From the NCBI GenBank assembly GCA_023079485.1, contig CM041083.1, positions 157,612,552 to 157,676,551 of the forward strand: a stretch of DNA of 64,000 nucleotides, read 5' to 3'. This stretch comes from Archilochus colubris. Taxonomy: Eukaryota; Chordata; Aves; Apodiformes; Trochilidae. The notes beneath the pieces are model-generated. The model was not told where the DNA came from. It saw nothing but the letters and a program-made list of their open reading frames with translations, and searched no databases. This document shows positions 1 through 11,392 of the stretch, in pieces. Both the position numbers and the translations under genes were made by a program. How positions within the stretch are numbered: position 1 is the first letter of the stretch; each line of letters starts with the position of its first letter.

Positions 1-1771
1 GAAGTGATTCCCTTGCTTCAGAAAATATTGCCATTGGTATACCTCTGTTTTCTGAGAGTTGCCATTTCTTTTTATACTCAGTTTTGAGGTAAGGAAAAGT
101 AAAAAGGAAAGGGGACATGGAGGTAGTTTTGAAAAGTGAAAAGGTACTGCACTGATCTAATCTGGCTGCAGACTATGGGTGGCTGAATGTTCAAAAGGGG
201 AGAATACAATATATTTGAATTAAAATATAAATTTTAAAAATCTATAAATTGCTGAAATAAATGGAAGGGCTCTCAATGACTTCAATAGTCTTCAAGGTAT
301 TTCTCAGGTGCCTAATTGTACTTGAACTCTTAAGCAGCTGATCTATTAAAATGCATGAGTGATTTAAATATCTCCATCTCAAAAATTCTCCAGTGGTCAG
401 TAGAGAAGTCCCACATGGAAACTGCTCCTGAGGGATGCAAGAAAAGCTTCCAGTTTCCGTTCTGATTGCCCAACACTAGGGTGATATATTTGTAGGCACA
501 TGGCTCTGTGTGTTTATGCTTTTGTGTGTGAATTAAAGGAAGGCTGGGCGATGTGCATTTCTCCCTCATCCTCAGCACCAGTTGTATAGAATTATAAGGA
601 AAACCTCTGAATGTTCAATATTTACGCTCACCTCAATAATTCTACCATCTCAAGGAGGAAGCTGACCCAGGAGAACGGGCTTCGCACTTGTTTTGGGTTA
701 TTCTTAATGCGACTCAACTCCATCTGAAATAAAAGGAAGAAAGGAAAAAAATCAATCATCTCTCTGCAACTGACTTCCTAGAAAATACTGAGGAAGACAC
801 CTTTGTGGCCAGACTGTACAGGTCTGTGTATCTCACAAACAATGCACATATCCTTTACTTTGCCTAGCTGGGAAGAGGATCAATATCACATATATACAAG
901 CTACACTATTGTGAGACTTTTCTTCTGAAGTGCTTTGTGCTCTGAGTCAAGAGCAAAAATAACAGGAGAGCCCATACCTGCTAGCCAGAACATCATACTC
1001 TATCCAAAGGTGCCAGAAATGGCAGCATCTAAAAGATGTGAATGGAATCATAACAGAAAGAGGGGTCAGAATGTGAGGAAGAACACCAGGGAGTACTGCA
1101 AAAGCTGTCTGGGGAGGAAGATATTTAATTGAGATGTTGTTCAGGTTGGTCAGGGTGAATTTACTAAGAGAATCAAGTAAGTGTTTAACTAAGCTCAGAT
1201 CAGATGTTGAGCTATGTTTCCATGTGAAAAGCTTCAAATAACCCAGTACTGCTGAAATTGAGTTATTATTTTGTTAAAAACCTGTGGTCTTCAATTAAAG
1301 GAAACTACTTTGGAATCAAAATGTAGAGAAACAGAAGTATACTCTTCCACAGTACTCCCTTTTCAAAGGAAAAGTCGAAACATTTTATAGTAAATGCACA
1401 GTGACAAAAACAGTATGTACCCCTTAGCATTTCTAATTACCCTTAATCTGTATATCATCCTATGATACTCACTTTTTTCCTGCTCTTATAGCATTGAAGC
1501 TAAAATTTGCCACCATCCACCCACACCAATTGATAAGGTTCCAGTTGAACCACTCCCATTCATTCCATTAATTTTAATGTTTATTCAAAATTTTGCAGCT
1601 TCACACATCTGTCCTTATGATAAAACTCTAGTTTTATCCCACCTCTATCCCACCACATCTCTTGCTGCCCCATCTTAAAAGTCACAGGGTTTACAAAAAT
1701 ATTTATTTCATTCCCTGCCCTCAAAAATATTTAAACCTCAGGCTCAAATATCTAACTGAAAGCCACTGTTG
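1..1771. other. Non-coding, AT-rich unique sequence
   Basis: I see no gene, RNA gene or recognisable repeat here. The open frames on both strands are short and lack domain motifs or codon structure. Sequence is typical avian intergenic or intronic DNA. Confidence 0.6.
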
Positions 1772-1849
1772 TCATATCATATCATATCATTTCATATCAT
1801 ATCATATCATATCATATCATATCATATCATATCATATCATATCATATCA
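1772..1849. repeat. (ATATC)n pentanucleotide microsatellite
   Basis: About 15 tandem TCATA/ATATC units, nearly perfect, with one interrupted unit (TTTCATATC) near 1789-1793. On the plus strand it reads through as Ile-Ser-Tyr-His repeats, so the open frame across it is an artefact. Likely length-polymorphic. Confidence 0.95.
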
Positions 1850-1995
1850 GTTTTTTCCTCACAGAATGAAACTATTTGGTAGATGAAAGGGAGTAGCTAC
1901 ATAAAACTGCAATTTGAGATCTGGAGACTTCACTTCTTAACATACTGAGCTATCAACTATACCAGTATCTTTCCCAAACAGTATTCCTTTTTAGT

Positions 1996-2808
1996 AATAG
2001 GATGGCAATGGTTGGATGGGACCTCCAGAGACCTAGTCTACCTCCCCATCCAAAGGAGATTTACCCAGAGCAGGTTGTATCCAGGCAGGTTTTGAATATC
2101 TCAAGAGAAGGAGACACCACAACCTCTCTAGGCAGTTTGCTCCCATGCTCTGTCACCCTCAAAGTAAAAATGTTTTTTTTTTTATGTTCAGATAGAACTT
2201 CCTGTGTTCCATCTTGTGCCTATTGCCCTTTGTTCTGTCACTGGGCACCAATGAAAAGAGTCTGGCCCAATTGTCTTGACTCACTACCTTTAGGTAATTA
2301 TGAGCATTTGCAAGATTCCCTGTCAGTCTTCTCCAGAGTAAACAGGTCCAGGTCTTTCAGCCATTTGACCATAGGAGAGATGCTCCAGTTCTCTAATTAT
2401 CCTCAAAAACCTTCCACTGGGCTTTCTCCAGTCATTTTTTGTCTTTCTTGCACCATGATGCACAGAACTGGACACAGAACTGGACACAGTACTCCAGATG
2501 GGGACTCACCAGGGACAAGCAGAGGGGGAGAACGTCTCTTGACCTGCTGATCCCACTCATCTTAGTGCACCTCAGGATGCCATCAGCCTTCTTGTCCACG
2601 GGGGAACATTGATGGCTCATGGTTAACTTTTTGTCCATTTGGACTCTACCTGGGTCCTTCTCAACACAGCTGCTTCCCAGCAGGTCAACTTGTAACCTGT
2701 AGTGGTTCACAGTGTGAGCCCTCCCTAGATGCAGAACCTCACACTTACCTTTGTTGAACTTCATTAGATTCCTCTCTGCCCAAATCTCTATTCTGTCCAG
2801 ATCTCACT
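1996..2808 (-). mobile_element. CR1 LINE, 5'-truncated copy
   Basis: Read on the minus strand, this is the 3' part of a chicken-repeat-1 non-LTR retrotransposon: the end of ORF2 (reverse transcriptase C-terminus) followed by the short 3' UTR. Plus-strand landmarks are the typical antisense CR1 phrases: GGTTGGATGGGACCTC near the left end (element 3' end), the GGAGACACCACAACCTCTC block, and the GAACTTCATTAGATTCCTCT block near the right end. The 5' end is truncated, as in nearly all genomic CR1 copies. The terminal ATTCTATG repeat is degraded. Diverged and interrupted by stops, so dead. Left and right ends are approximate. Confidence 0.93.
2432..2764 (-). pseudogene. CR1 reverse-transcriptase C-terminal remnant
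   Basis: A 110-residue open stretch inside the CR1 copy. It begins MKFNKGKCEVLHLGR, the conserved segment after the RT palm/thumb (normally FNKGKC.VLHLG), and runs through the region that usually reads RSREV.LPLY..LVRPHLEYCVQFW. The N-terminal endonuclease and catalytic palm are absent because the copy is 5' truncated. A 12-bp unit CACAGAACTGGA is duplicated at 2461-2472 and 2473-2484, adding four residues (repeated VQFC) without shifting frame. This is a transposon relic and not a host gene. Confidence 0.85.
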
Positions 2809-3840
2809 AAAGTAATTATTAATAATATTCACAAACAAGAAGCATTCTATTTAACACTTCTCTTAAGTAATTTTTTATTGGAAACTTTTAACAAAATTTG
2901 GGATGGCTTCAAATGGGAAACCATGGAACACACTGAATGATTACCATGTTAAATCAGTAGGGAGTCATGAACATGAATCTAATAAATGGTATGAGATTTT
3001 AAAACATTATAATAATAGCTTTATATGTAATAAGTATAAAAAGATGGACATGAGGTCAGTTCTGATATATTATTTTCCTTTGCAACATTCATAAGAAAAG
3101 AAGGAAAGAGTGAGTATCTTCTGCCAACAGCTAGTACTGTAAGCACTATGGAACAAATCTTAACAGTCAGGTAACAAACTTTTATCATTTCTATTGAAAT
3201 TGTCTGGATGTAAAAAAAAAAAAAAGCTAGTACTTTGATGTTATTGAATTTATTTGAAGGGCTAATAAAATACGGCACTCATCTAAAGCTTTGAAACTGT
3301 TTCTAATTAATAACTGGGAGAAATAAAGAGAACAGAGAGGCAAAATACAATAAGAGGTAAAAGAAAATAGTGAAACAAAGAAGATAATTTTTTGTCTGCC
3401 TTTCTCTGTTTTAAATAAGAAATATTCACCTGAAATTTCAATGCAATTATTCATGAAAGTAGCCTGTCTGATTTGGACATTCTACAATTTGTTTCCCCCT
3501 TGTTAATGCAACAGCTCTCAATCTTGGTGAAGCCTCTGGGTGCAATAGGAAAAAAGAATAAAACCCAGGAAAAATAGTTTTGAGAAAGAGATAGGGTTGG
3601 GGAACAGCAAGAAAAGCAACTCTTGCTTGAGGGATTAGCTTTATTTAATTCTGTCAAGTCAATTGCATAAAACTTTTCAGTTGGTAATTTTTATATCCAA
3701 GCCACACTTTTCTTTCCTCTGAGCGATGAGTAGCCAGGTGATACTGAGCAGAAGTCTCATTTCAGTAGCAATTCTTTAATTAATAAGCTGCAGATTAACC
3801 ACCCTCAGAAAACGAATTATGTGCCAAATGGATGACGTGA
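2809..3840. other. Non-coding sequence with one short A-run
   Basis: No gene or clear repeat. A short A-run lies around 3211-3224. The stretch 3765-3840 (TTTAATTAATAAG motif, then two CpGs in otherwise CpG-poor DNA) has the look of a conserved non-coding element, but that is only an impression. Confidence 0.5.
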
Positions 3841-3919
3841 AAAATATGTATGGGGGAGAACACTGCACTGGCATCATGGTAAAATAAATGTGATAGGTGT
3901 GGTCCATTTAAGGAATAGT

Positions 3920-4043
3920 TATGGTTTTTTTTGTGGGCGAGCTGCCCCTGTCAAGCCCACTTTTCTGTATGTTCTCTTCCACTTAGGGTGTCAGCAGATA
4001 AATAAACTCTGAATCCTCTCAACATACAAAAAAAAAAAAAAAA
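3920..4043 (+). other. Possible 3' end of a polyadenylated retrocopy
   Basis: An AATAAA hexamer at 4001-4006 lies 21 bases upstream of a 16-base A-run at 4028-4043. That is the geometry of a cleaved, polyadenylated transcript end copied into DNA. Upstream sequence (about 3920-4000) is more GC-rich than its surroundings. I do not recognise the parent transcript, see no coding frame and found no flanking duplication. CR1 does not normally mobilise poly-A RNAs, so bird retrocopies are scarce. A chance AATAAA beside an A-run is the alternative. Confidence 0.35.
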
Positions 4044-5899
4044 TGCTTCCTGTATTAGACATGCCCAAGGATATTTTCTATTTGCCTTCAATGTTTGCCA
4101 ATAGCAGCACTTTCAGTCTCACAGGAATTTATATATTGGATCATTCCATGCTCACTATGCTGAATGATTATTTTATTATATTAAAAATGCATTTCAAGAG
4201 AAGAAAGGAACCAAACAGGCCGCCTGATGACACTTGAACTGTTAATAACCACTGTTGCTTCCGGGCTGAGGGGTTGGCACCACTTGGATGGATGTTGCAA
4301 CACAGTATTTCCCAACTCTGGCCTTAAAGTGCAGCCCCAATACTGTGTAAGGTACCCAGATGCCTTATGCAGGGCATGGGGATAATTAGGTGTACTGTAG
4401 GATCTCATCCTCTCCTGGTAGGATTTAGAATTAGACTGCTTTGAGCTGGTGTTTCTTAAATTCCTCTACTGGGAGGCAGTGGCACCAAGTTAGCTAAAAG
4501 GTAAAATGCTGGAAACAGCTCTCTCTCGGGACTAAGGCATTTGGGAATCACCTGTCCCTGCTTGAGTTTTGCAACCCAAAATCCTCTCCTGGTATCAGGC
4601 CCAGATCCACAGTAACTTGGATGTAATTTGGCAGATCCAAAGTCAAGGACGATCAAACGTTATGTAGCACCTGAGTCTGAGATTTCATTATATTGGACAG
4701 AGGTGTGGGAAACCCACCTATGCCTCATATTCTGTTCCTTTATACAGTTTTTGGGCCATGTTATTCAGTAATTTACACCCCAAACAACTCTAGAGATATC
4801 AATAAACTTTCACAGGTTATACAGTTCTTTTCAGAACCTGACACTTGGTCGTATCTGTGAAAGAAGTGAATTTCTGTCATTTTTAGTGAAAAATGAATGA
4901 GTAATTATTTCAGAAACCTCTTGTTACATCACAGGTAAAATACAGTTTCCAATTAAAAAAGGGCAGAAATGAACTGCAGGACTGTTAGAATGGAACATAC
5001 CAAACAGGAATTTTTTATTATAGAGTCAGAAAAATTCTGGTGGCCTTTGCCAAATACTCAAAGATGCTCTGCAGGTGTGTCACCACTGTCCACATCCCTT
5101 AAGATCAAAGGATTTTGGTGGCTTTTACTGCAGCTTCTGAAACATCTGCATTGTTTAACCACCCAGGTTTTCATTTGCTGAAAGGCAGTTGTAAGTGACA
5201 CTCTAAAAAAAGCAGAGAGAAGGGAGGAAAAAAAAGGCTTCCAGGAATGGAGCAAAACCAAACTGAGAAGAACATGCCCTTCAACAGAGTCCAGTAAGTG
5301 CTCCCTTGAGGTTTTAAGGGAGTGCAGCCCAAGAGAACCTGGCCACAGGCCTCAATACATTCTCTCCTCTGAGGTGCACCCTTCTGTTGTGGAGTGATTC
5401 AGAACATGTTAAGCACCATAGCTGAAGGTAAACACCAGCAAACAAAGATTAATCTGTACAAGTGACAGTGTGACTACTTTTCAGAGCCTGTTGTGAAGCA
5501 ACTCATGATTTTGCCATTTTTTGCCAATAAATTTTGTTAGATTTCCTGATCTTCTTCACTGTCTTAAGTATGCTTAATGCAAAACCAGAGACCACTGCCA
5601 GCCTGGCAGAAGACTGCATGCAAGAACAATATTTTCTGTTATATCAAGCTGTTGTGTGTTAACCTGGGTAGGCAGGTAACACACAACACAGCTTCTCACT
5701 CATTTCCCCCATCCTCTACCACAAGTAGAACAAGAGATGAGCAAAGGAAGGATAAAATGCATGAGTTAGGATAAAAATAACTTAATAAATGGAGAAGTGG
5801 AAGAAGAAAGAGCAAACTCACCTCCCAACTAGTAGACTGATGCCCATCCAGTTTCCAAGCAAAGGATGGCTAACCTACCTAAATCCTCTTTTTATTTCT
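4044..5899. other. Non-coding unique sequence
   Basis: No gene or recognised repeat. Open frames of 65-77 codons on both strands show no motifs and overlap one another, as expected by chance. Confidence 0.5.
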
Positions 5900-5904
5900 A
5901 GGCA
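5900..5904. repeat. Left target-site duplication of solo LTR (AGGCA)
   Basis: AGGCA immediately precedes the LTR, and TGGCA (6244-6248) immediately follows it. Four of five bases match, as for an old 5-bp duplication of the ERVL kind. Confidence 0.5.
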
Positions 5905-6243
5905 TGACATTGTGTGTTGTAGAGAAACATTGTCAACCAGGTGCCTCGAATTGCCAATAAGTGGGTGTGAGTCCACCTGTGCCTGATTAGGACAGGCCCC
6001 TATTGGGCATGAGCAAGGCCGGGGGGCCAATAAAGGTGGAACACACACCCACAGAACGGAGCTCAGCTCACTCTGGCACGAGGCATGGAGAGGCCAGCAG
6101 CTTGTCAAGCCTCTGGATCAAGAAAGGCTCTTCCCACTACACTTCTACCCTGGAAGCGCTGTGTGGTGGCTGGAGTCCTGGAAGAGACCAGCAGCTCGTC
6201 GAGCATCAGGAGCAAGAATGGCTCCTCCCGCAACAGTGTGTCA
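5905..6243 (+). mobile_element. Solo LTR of an endogenous retrovirus (short family)
   Basis: A 339-bp element bounded by TGACA at the left and TGTCA at the right. These are perfect 5-bp terminal inverted repeats carrying the canonical TG...CA. It is flanked by near-matching 5-bp direct repeats (AGGCA / TGGCA). A polyadenylation hexamer AATAAA lies at 6029-6034 in a GC-rich stretch, which sets the plus orientation. Downstream sequence (6060-6240) would be the R-U5 part. There is no internal gag/pol/env on either side, so it is a solo LTR left by LTR-LTR recombination. I think it is an ERVL-type LTR of the kind common in passerines, from resemblance only. Confidence 0.65.
6029..6034 (+). promoter_or_regulatory. 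LTR polyadenylation signal AATAAA
   Basis: A canonical hexamer inside the 5905-6243 LTR, about 125 bases from its left end. It supports the plus orientation of the element. Confidence 0.5.
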
Positions 6244-6248
6244 TGGCA

Positions 6249-7799
6249 TATTTGAATTATTGGAATAACTGAGCTCTTTTTGGTTAGTTTGGTTTACCTG
6301 CTCAGTGTACCCTCCCAACCTCTTGTGCAAGCCCAATATATTCACTGAGTGACAGAGTGAGAAATGGAGAAGGCTGTGACACTTGTGGACACAGTTAAGG
6401 AACAGTTAAAAGATTACTACATTATCAGCATTGTTTGGTCAGAAATCCGAAGCATGGTACCCATACAAGCTTCTATCAGTAAAACTGTTTCAGGCAAAAC
6501 CAGTGCACATGCTTCTTCAACACCAGGGATGACAGAGCTTCCTAAGTGCACTCTGAATCTCAGTTCATACTCAGAAGCAGCATCAGACACACACTGAGGA
6601 GCAGCCTGTCTACCAATCTCAGCTGGTGCTGTGGCAGGTGATATCAGTGCCTTATAGGAAAGACAATTGGATTTTTGAAAATAAGGGCCTCAGGTCATCC
6701 TTTCTGTTGAATGTCAGCATCATGGGCTTCATTCAGTGGGGACTTTTCTAGAAAAATCTAGTGCCTTTTCAGATACCCACAGATATCCAACATATCCATG
6801 TGAGTTCACTAAATACCACACGGTGTGTAATAGACCTGAACCCATCTGCAGCTTTAGCCGGCACTCAGGCAGCTCATGCAATCCCAGATACCTGTGTGGG
6901 AACCAGACTCTGCCAGAGTAAATGGATTGATTGACAGAGGTCCAAATTCTGTGCCAAATATCCAAGTGCATCCTGTGCTACACCCCAAACAATTATATAT
7001 TTGTATTTTCCTCCTGTGCACAGCTGTCATGTTGCTCACAGTCAACCCTGAAGATCCTTCTACAGGGAGCTAATGTGGAAGGGAGGGACTTTTTAGCCTG
7101 GGGTCCTTTCTGGAGACTTCTTTATGCAGTGTTGCAGCTGTTATCCATATGTCTGCTGCCATACTGTGGTAATCACTCTGGCTATTCATGTTAAGTAAGA
7201 TTCTAAGCCAGATTTACCTTTCAGGCAAATGTTCTGTTCCAGGTGGAGTTGTGTCATTGCCCCCAGGTGAATTTTCACATTCAGAAACTCAGAGTTTTGC
7301 CCATTTTTGCAGACATGGCTTTCTCCACAGCATAAATTGTCACACAGGGACATTTCAATAAGTATGTAACCCCCACCAAGGTGGAGTATCTCTTTTATCC
7401 AAAGACTCCAACCAGGGAGTGGATAAGTGAATTTTGTCTAAATGTCATATTATGAACTGCTTGTGGTCAGGAAAAGAAAGCTCTTTAATGCAGGACTACT
7501 TAGGAAATTACTTTTATTGATGTATTTAGCATCATTATTATGTACCAAGAGAACTTTATACCTTTTACTCCTGTTAAAAGCAACTACTGGCCTTTCAGCA
7601 TTTTTTTAAAAATATATTCTAAGCCCTATTAAAAGATGATAATAAAAAGGAAAATGTCTAACAAACTAGTGGCTGGCTTCTGTCAGCAAATCTCATAATG
7701 AGTTAGATGATTGTGTCTATTGATCATTGAACAATGTGGCAGACTTTCCCCCACAGTGGCCTAAGGAGATTGAAATTGGGATCCCCAGTGTGAGCAGTA
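6249..7799. other. Non-coding sequence, possibly with old unrecognised repeats
   Basis: No gene found. The part near 6730-7150 has overlapping open frames on both strands (60-87 codons) and is somewhat less AT-rich. I recognise no protein family in any frame. It may be an eroded repeat. Confidence 0.45.
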
Positions 7800-8035
7800 C
7801 CCCAAATGGGCCACATTCTGATAATGACTTTCTTGGGAATGATATATAAGATAGAAACTTTCTGTCAAGCTCAGTGTCAGTGTCACTAATGAGGATATTA
7901 AACAGTATTGGTAGGGACCCTTGAGAGACACAGCTCATTACTGGTTTCCTGTACTGGTAGGACAAGGCCAGTAGAACTTTTGACTGGGTTAAATACACCA
8001 TTTCCAGACTGGTTTGGGTTGCCTTGGTTCCCTGA
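7800..8035 (-). mobile_element. Old CR1-type LINE fragment (reverse-transcriptase region)
   Basis: On the minus strand, a frame around 7870-7950 reads SQGSLPILFNILISD. This resembles the conserved RT block [15 protein letters not shown] of CR1-like LINEs. The plus-strand phrases GGATATTAAACAGTATTGG and GAGAGACACAGCTCATTACT match the usual antisense wording of old avian CR1 copies. Divergence is high and both ends are indistinct, so this is a much older insertion than those at 36 and 53 kb. Confidence 0.5.
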
Positions 8036-10316
8036 AATCTGAGAGAAACTCTGTGATTCGAGGTTACAAAATTTTTGTGGTGTCAAAAAGCCTGCTTCTG
8101 TCAGATATACTATTTTATATTTTTATTGCCATAACAGAGCAAAGGTGATTTGACAGGAATGTTCTAGACTAAAAAAACATACTTTGATAAGTATGGTCAT
8201 GCCTTGTGTTAATGTACCTATTATATACATTTTTCTCTTATTTTGAAGGCTTTTTTTAAAAAAAAATTAAGATTTTTGTTTCAGTGACTGTTTCTATCTC
8301 ATCCTCATAAAAACCAAAATCTGCTATGCTGTCACTCAGATCAAATAGGTGCCTGACTTACATCAAGATGGTTAACAATCTTATGACTCTGCTTTCCATC
8401 AAGCATAATGGCGAGGTATAAATTATTCATCTACATAATAAACCTTTCCAGAGAGTTACAATCATTTTTCCAAATCAGGAAAATATCACTGATATACTAT
8501 AACCATTACAAAAATTGTTTAAATTTCTTTAGGGTGTATAACAATTCTTCTTCAAATGCCCCCAGTTCAATCATAAGTCTTTTCATATAATTGAGAAGAT
8601 GCTCTTATTACTTTTTGCTCTAAATGGGACCATCAAATGTAATTTGTCTTATTTTGGGTAATCCTTATGCAATATATAGCTACAATGGGTATATCTGTAT
8701 CAGTTAGGTCACTAACATTTTTTTGTCATGATGGGATATTTGGTAATATAATGCTTTATGTTCTAATACATCTACACACAAAATGGAGTTAAGTAGATGG
8801 ACAAAATGCCACTGATGTCAACAGAAGCTACTTTCAACCTGAACTGAAGAGAGGGTCTGTGGTCTGTTTCTGTTTATGGACTGGATGTGTAGCTATTAGA
8901 AGCAATCTTCACACGGTAATTGACAGCACTCCTATGAGTCTGACAGAGTAACCATTACAAACCCTTATTCATAGGACAAAAATTAATTCATCCAAAGTTT
9001 TTTTTCAAAACTGGATTTCTGACTGTGAGGAAGAGATGAAGGAGTCATCAGGAAAATTGTGAGAGGCTGGCATGCAGCCATGCAATACACAGATCTTTAT
9101 CACAGCTACTCAGCATTTGGTCTTCGTGCTTATACTATTGCTCTGCCAAGACATTCATGTTCAATGATGACAGGAAAAAATATGTTTGTCTGGTCTTCTT
9201 TGTTTTCTTGACTTCCTTATCTTCCCTTCTCACTTCAAAGCATTTCCAATTCAAAGGTTCTTAAAAGCAATAACTTTGTTATTTTTATAGCTTCAGATGT
9301 ATAGTTTCAGCTATAGTATAATTGAATACATATACATTTACTCATATATGGATGCAGTGTGACCACTGTGCTAGTTGAATGGAGAAAACTGGTGCCATTT
9401 CTCTCCATCTGAAGTATGTGGAACACATTTCTATTTATCTAATATAATCCAACTCTAGTTTTCTTGCAGGTCTGGCCTTTCTCCATCCCTGTATTTTTAA
9501 TTTGTTTACCTGAAAGGTTTCTCCTTACTCCACTTTCTGCCTGTGACATGCCTGACTTTCTTGATGCACCTCTGCACGTATCTCAGCCTCAATTTTTTTT
9601 TTTTTTATAGCTTTTGCATGTCTTACACAACAACCTCTCACATACTCTTTTTTACACTCATATCCTTTAGCCCTCATTGTAGCTTTTATGATCAAGACGT
9701 CTTTGTATTCTCCTGTCTCCAAAGTTCTTCATATAGTGACTGAGTGACCATCTTCTTCCTGAAGAACAGTTGGACTTTACCTCCAGTAAGAAACTACGAC
9801 AGAGAGTTGGACATTTCATTGATCTCAGCATCAGTGTTATTCCCTACCACCAGAGATGGCAAACCTTTCAGATCCAATCAAAACTTCAGAATATCAGAGG
9901 AAGAACTCAGAGACCTGGAAAAATAATTCAGAGGGAAATAGGGGCTGGGCTGCCAAGAGAAAAAGGGTTATTAGCTTCAAGAAGAAGCATGGAACTTCAG
10001 ATTGGCCCAGATAAATTTGCAGGAACATCTAAGAAAATTTAATATTAACCCTTAAGAATTGCTTTTAGTACTGATGTAAAAAAAAAAAAAAAAAAAAAAA
10101 AAAAGTGAATGGTTCAAATTTCTGTTGTTACTGCAGGATTTTGTCAGTTCTTCTTAAAATGTTTGGGAATGACCACCATAATTTTTGCTCTCTTATTGCA
10201 GTAATGGGATTTGAGTATAGATTACATTCTATAAAAAAATACTTAGATTAAATTAATTTGTAAGTGGCTTATGTTTCTTAGAAATGCAGGAAACAAGACA
10301 TTTTTCTGACTCTCAC
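8036..10316. other. Non-coding AT-rich sequence with a poly-A run
   Basis: No gene recognised. It includes a 13-base T-run near 9594-9607 and a 27-base A-run at 10078-10104. No AATAAA precedes the A-run at the right distance, so it looks like a simple homopolymer and not a retrotransposed tail. Confidence 0.5.
10078..10104. repeat. Poly-A run (27 bases)
   Basis: An uninterrupted A homopolymer with no polyadenylation hexamer in the preceding 40 bases. Probably a simple repeat, prone to length errors. Confidence 0.85.
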
Positions 10317-11392
10317 TATCATGGTTTAGGCCCAGTTTGATATCATCCAGACTTCTGCTCATTCACCTCCCACCCACACTGTGGGATATGGAGGAGAAAA
10401 TCCACCCAAATGCTCATTAATCAAGACAAGGTCAGGGAGGTTTTCATTCCCCATTTACAGTAACAGACAAAGCCAGACATGTTCAGTTTGGGATGAGAAA
10501 AGAAAAAAACTAATTTAGTTTACAAGGAGAAAGAAAACACGGCCAGATCTTCATACTTTAGCCCACCACAACCCCCTTCTCCCCGGTCCCGGCTCGCTTC
10601 CCTGCTGCCTCCCCCTCAGGGCACAGGGGAAGGGCAGGGGGGGTTTGGGGTCAGTTCCCCACACGGTGTTTCTGCCGCTCCTTCCTCGTCAGGGGGAGGA
10701 CTCCTCACATTCTTCCCCTGCTCCAACGCGGGGTCCCTCCCATGGCAGAGAGTCCTTCAGGAACCCCTCCGACATGAGTCCCTCCCACAGGTGCAGTCCC
10801 TCAGGCACAGACTGCTCCCGCCTGGGCTGCACACAGAGTCACGGCTGCTGCGGGAACAGTCACCTCCTCTGACACGGGCTCCTACATGGATGCAGATCCA
10901 TCTGACCCTCTCCATGATCCTGCACAGGCTGCAGCTCCGAGGCTGCCATCCTGTGACACACAGCTCCTCGTCTGCCCACTGTGATCCTTCAGGAGCTACA
11001 AATTCATATTTACCCCGCCCTGCTCCTTCAGGGACTGCCCCACTGTGCTCCTCCATGGGCTGCAGGGGCACAGCTGCCATCTCACCACGGGCTGCGGCGA
11101 TATCTCTGCTTAGACACCTTCTTCCTCTCCTTCTTCACTGGCTTTGGTGTCTCTGCTCTGTCATTGCTTGCTCTGTCCTGAAGGTCTTTTTTTTTATTAT
11201 TTATTTTTGAAGTTTCCTTTTCCCTTTCTTGAATATGTTACTCTCAGAGGCTCGTCCAGCTTCCCATAACTTCTCAGCCTTGGGCAGAGGCAGGGCCAGA
11301 ACTGGAACCAGGGGAGCTTCCAGCAGCTTCTCACAGGACCCGCCCTTGTGGTCCCCCCTGCTCCCAAAACACCACTGCACCAACCCAAGACA
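10317..11392 (-). mobile_element. Solo LTR, long GC-rich avian ERV family (copy A)
   Basis: A roughly 1.08-kb element, far more GC-rich than its surroundings. Read on the minus strand it begins TGTCTTGGG (right end, about 11392). It then carries GTGAGAAGCTGCTGGAAGC, a region of CTCC...CATGG-type subrepeats and a purine-rich stretch, and ends near 10317, where the plus strand reads CATGGTTTAGGCCCAG. The same landmarks occur in copies B (17693-18504) and C (22266-23030) and in a widespread bird LTR I recall from chicken. The terminal dinucleotide at the left end appears mutated (TA for TG), and no clear target duplication remains. No gag/pol/env flanks it. The 107- and 139-codon open frames inside are by-products of GC-rich subrepeats and not genes. 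Confidence 0.8.
10690..11080 (-). repeat. Degenerate GC-rich subrepeats inside LTR copy A
   Basis: Recurring plus-strand phrases of the form CTGCTCC..CGNGGGTCCCTCCCA..GG.TGCAGTCCNTCAGG, roughly 40-60 bp per unit and strongly diverged, form an internal minisatellite in the LTR. Related units occur in copies B and C but fewer in number, which accounts for the length differences between copies. Confidence 0.55.

Noticed and set aside
1662..1886. 74-codon frame with Ile-Ser-Tyr-His repeats
   Set aside because: Translation of the ATATC pentamer array.
10040..10104. 27-base poly-A run considered as a retrotransposed tail
   Set aside because: No AATAAA or variant at 10-35 bases upstream and no transcript-like body recognised.
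10550..11100. GC-rich, CpG-containing block resembling a CpG-island promoter, with 107- and 139-codon frames
   Set aside because: It lies wholly inside LTR copy A, and its composition is a property of that LTR family. The frames have no motifs.
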